64,000 bases of DNA from Mucilaginibacter agri (lineage in GTDB: Bacteria > Bacteroidota > Bacteroidia > Sphingobacteriales > Sphingobacteriaceae): contig NZ_WWEO01000045.1 of NCBI RefSeq assembly GCF_009928685.1, forward strand, positions 682,001 through 746,000, in the 5' to 3' direction. The notes under the pieces were generated by a model. It worked only from the letters and a program-made list of their open reading frames with translations. It made no database searches and was not told where the DNA came from. Numbering within the stretch: position 1 is the first letter of the stretch; the number at the start of each line of letters is the position of its first letter. The translations under genes and the position numbers were made by a program. Shown here piece by piece: positions 62,095-64,000 of the stretch.

Positions 62095-63252
62095 ATGAAT
62101 ACCGACACGATAGATGAACAATTAGCGCTGATTAAACATAGCGCTAAAGACTTTGCCGAAACCTACATCCGTCCGCATGTAATGGAGTGGGACGAGCAAC
62201 AGGTATTCCCGGTAGACTTGTTCCGCAAACTGGGCGAACATGGTTTTATGGGTGTACTTGTGCCCGAAGCCTATGGTGGTTCGGGACTCGATTACCAAGC
62301 GTACATCAGCATCCTTGATGAAATCTCGCAGGTATGCGGATCGATAGGGTTATCGGTTGCGGCGCATAATTCATTATGCACCAATCATTTGTTAACGTTT
62401 GGTACCGAGGCACAGAAAAACAAATATCTCCCCTTACTGGCTTCGGGGCAATGGATAGGTGCATGGGGTTTAACAGAAACGGGGACTGGCTCTGATGCAG
62501 GGGGCATGAAAACCACTGCCGTGTTAGACGGTGATGAATGGATTATAAACGGATCGAAAAACTTTATTACACATGCCATCAGTGGCGACGTAGCCGTGGT
62601 AATAGCCCGTACAGGTAAAAAAGGCGATTCGCATGCTATGAGTGCTTTTGTTATTGAGAAGGGAACTCCCGGCTTTACCGCAGGAAAAAAGGAAAATAAA
62701 TTGGGAATGCGCGCATCCGAAACGGCGTGTCTGTTTTTCGACAACTGCCGGATACCAAAAGAAAACATTTTGGGTGCGGTTGGCGACGGATTTATCCAAT
62801 CTTTAAAAGTGTTGGACGGTGGCCGCATCTCTATAGCTGCACTCTCATTAGGTATTGCTAAAGGCGCTTACTTGGCTGCCATTAAATACGCCAAAGCGCG
62901 CGAACAATTCGGCAAACCTATTGCGCAATTTCAGGCTATTGGCTTTAAACTGGCTGATATGGCGACTAAAATTGAAGCATCAGAACTATTAATCCGCCAG
63001 GCAGGGCATCTGAAAGACCGGGGCGAGAAGGTGACTAAGCTATCTGCCATGGCCAAATATTATGCATCTGAAGCATGTGTCGAGATTGCCAATGAAGCGG
63101 TACAGATTCATGGTGGTTATGGTTACACTAAAGATTATCCGGCCGAAAAGTACTATCGCGACGCTAAACTATGCACCATTGGTGAGGGTACATCGGAGAT
63201 CCAGAAAATTGTAATTTCGAGAATAATAATGGAAGAAGCCCTGTTTGTATGA
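62095..63252 (+). CDS. Acyl-CoA dehydrogenase, probable branched-chain (isovaleryl-CoA) substrate
   Basis: A 385-residue FAD enzyme of the acyl-CoA dehydrogenase family. The N-terminal helical domain and middle domain (W-G-L-T-E-T-G-T-G-S-D-A-G near 123, with N-F-I-T-H-A) are intact. The C-terminal part has R-E-Q-F-G-K-P-I, Q-I-H-G-G-Y-G-Y-T-K-D-Y and G363-E364-G-T-S-E-I-Q. E364 is at the catalytic-base position of short/medium-chain enzymes; orthodox isovaleryl-CoA dehydrogenases carry a small residue there and have their base on another helix. Position between mccB and HMG-CoA lyase still points to isovaleryl-CoA. The gene starts 53 bases after mccB and overlaps the lyase start (ATGA). Confidence 0.92.
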   Translation: MNTDTIDEQLALIKHSAKDFAETYIRPHVMEWDEQQVFPVDLFRKLGEHGFMGVLVPEAYGGSGLDYQAYISILDEISQVCGSIGLSVAAHNSLCTNHLLTFGTEAQKNKYLPLLASGQWIGAWGLTETGTGSDAGGMKTTAVLDGDEWIINGSKNFITHAISGDVAVVIARTGKKGDSHAMSAFVIEKGTPGFTAGKKENKLGMRASETACLFFDNCRIPKENILGAVGDGFIQSLKVLDGGRISIAALSLGIAKGAYLAAIKYAKAREQFGKPIAQFQAIGFKLADMATKIEASELLIRQAGHLKDRGEKVTKLSAMAKYYASEACVEIANEAVQIHGGYGYTKDYPAEKYYRDAKLCTIGEGTSEIQKIVISRIIMEEALFV

Positions 63253-64000
63253 AACTGATAGAATGCCCCCGGGATGCCATACAGGGCATCAAGCACTTTA
63301 TCCCAACAGAGGCGAAAGTTCAGTACATTAATCAATTACTAACAGCAGGTTTCGACACAATAGATTTTGGAAGCTTTGTATCGCCCAAAATGGTACCTCA
63401 AATGGCTGATACGGCCGAGGTGCTCCGCATGCTTGATCTTTCTTCTACCAAATCAAAGCTTCTCGCCATTGTAGCTAATGAACGTGGTGCTCTGGATGCT
63501 TGTTCATTTGAAGAGATAGCCTGCCTCGGTTACCCATTTTCTATTTCTGAAGCCTTTCAATTAAGAAATACAGGTTCTACCATCGCAGAATCGTTAGATC
63601 GCGTTAAGGTCATTCAAGAGCTTTGCGCCAAACATAACAAGCAACTGGTGATTTATATCTCTATGGGCTTTGGCAACCCCTATGGCGAGGAATGGAACAG
63701 CGAGATTGCCCTCAAGTGGGTTGATGTCCTGAACCAATTGGGCATTAAGACATTTTCACTAGCTGATACTGTGGGAGTTGCCAATCCTCAAAGTATTAGC
63801 TACCTGTTCGGCAACCTCATACCAACTTATCCGCATTTAGAATTTGGAGCACACCTGCATACCACACCCAATACCTGGAAAGAAAAGTTGGAGGCGGCGT
63901 GGCTGGCGGGCTGCCGCAGGTTCGACGGCGCTATAATGGGATATGGTGGTTGCCCTATGGCAAGCGACCAATTAGTGGGCAATATGGCCACAGAAAACCT
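63249..64000 (+). CDS. Hydroxymethylglutaryl-CoA lyase, N-terminal part, cut by window edge
   Basis: The frame starts at the ATG that overlaps the stop of the dehydrogenase (ATGA) and stays open to the right edge, giving 250 residues. It cleaves HMG-CoA to acetoacetate and acetyl-CoA, the last step of leucine breakdown. Visible motifs are E-C-P-R-D-A-I-Q-G near the N-terminus (the DRE-TIM R-D pair), D-F-G-S-F-V-S-P-K-M-V-P-Q-M near 38-51, A-D-T-V-G-V near 175, H-L-H-T-T-P as metal-binding histidines, and G-G-C-P-M-A near 235, which holds the active-site loop cysteine. Family length is about 290-300, so only the last 40-50 residues are missing. Confidence 0.93.
   Translation, partial: MKLIECPRDAIQGIKHFIPTEAKVQYINQLLTAGFDTIDFGSFVSPKMVPQMADTAEVLRMLDLSSTKSKLLAIVANERGALDACSFEEIACLGYPFSISEAFQLRNTGSTIAESLDRVKVIQELCAKHNKQLVIYISMGFGNPYGEEWNSEIALKWVDVLNQLGIKTFSLADTVGVANPQSISYLFGNLIPTYPHLEFGAHLHTTPNTWKEKLEAAWLAGCRRFDGAIMGYGGCPMASDQLVGNMATEN

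Noticed and set aside
62385-62828. 147-codon minus-strand frame inside the acyl-CoA dehydrogenase gene
   Set aside because: Long only because of codon bias in the real gene; no recognisable protein features.

Overview
The window reads as a chromosomal segment of a Bacteroidota bacterium, most likely family Sphingobacteriaceae (Mucilaginibacter/Pedobacter type). The reasons are a SusC/SusD pair under an ECF sigma factor and FecR anti-sigma factor, many lipoproteins with an S-C-K-K-D type lipobox, Bacteroidota promoter boxes (TTG-N20-TAnnTTTG before a tRNA-Pro gene), few Shine-Dalgarno sites, LytS/LytTR two-component genes and moderate-to-low GC. The genus is an inference from gene content, not from a marker gene.

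Layout. 1-6.6 kb (minus strand) is an exopolysaccharide operon: a large CapD/WbpM-type membrane sugar-nucleotide dehydratase, a half-length TolC-like protein, a Wzc-like co-polymerase with a degenerate ATP site, a GT2 glycosyltransferase, a 49-residue membrane protein and the start of a multi-spanning protein. A tRNA-Pro gene follows at 7.2 kb, then three tandem paralogous lipoproteins (7.4-10.5 kb), a lipoprotein beta-carbonic anhydrase and a small chagasin-like lipoprotein. 12-19.7 kb is a complete sigma/anti-sigma/SusC/SusD locus with a Tat-type metallophosphoesterase behind it. 19.9-29.6 kb is housekeeping and accessory: two luciferase-like oxidoreductases converging on a palindromic repeat, a VOC protein, a large SWIM-SNF2 helicase, a YXWGXW protein and a CheR / PAS-histidine kinase pair.

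29.7-50.9 kb is a second, larger surface-polysaccharide locus: four glycosyltransferases, an O-antigen ligase/polymerase-like protein, a hexapeptide acyltransferase, an RmlD-like reductase, two Wza-like SLBB export proteins, one Wzz-like chain-length protein, three Wzi-like outer-membrane proteins, a lipoprotein and a WecA/WbpL-type initiating transferase. Immediately 5' of that transferase is a decayed epimerase remnant. Transcription alternates direction, with two tail-to-tail junctions that have no spacer at all. No Wzx flippase is visible in the window.

51.5-60.3 kb holds an orphan FtsX-type permease, a YncE-propeller/phosphoesterase fusion, a DUF1223 thioredoxin-like protein, a small membrane protein and a LytS/LytR two-component pair. 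From 60.4 kb to the right edge is a leucine/isovalerate catabolic operon (methylcrotonyl-CoA carboxylase beta chain, acyl-CoA dehydrogenase, HMG-CoA lyase cut by the window end), preceded by a perfect 38-bp palindrome.

Nothing here is clearly a new defence or mobile system: I saw no CRISPR array, insertion sequence or integrase. The features most worth following up are the reduced EPS export machinery at the left edge, the lipoprotein triplication, the palindromic elements at 20.9, 58.0 and 60.4 kb, and the remnant gene at 47.7 kb.
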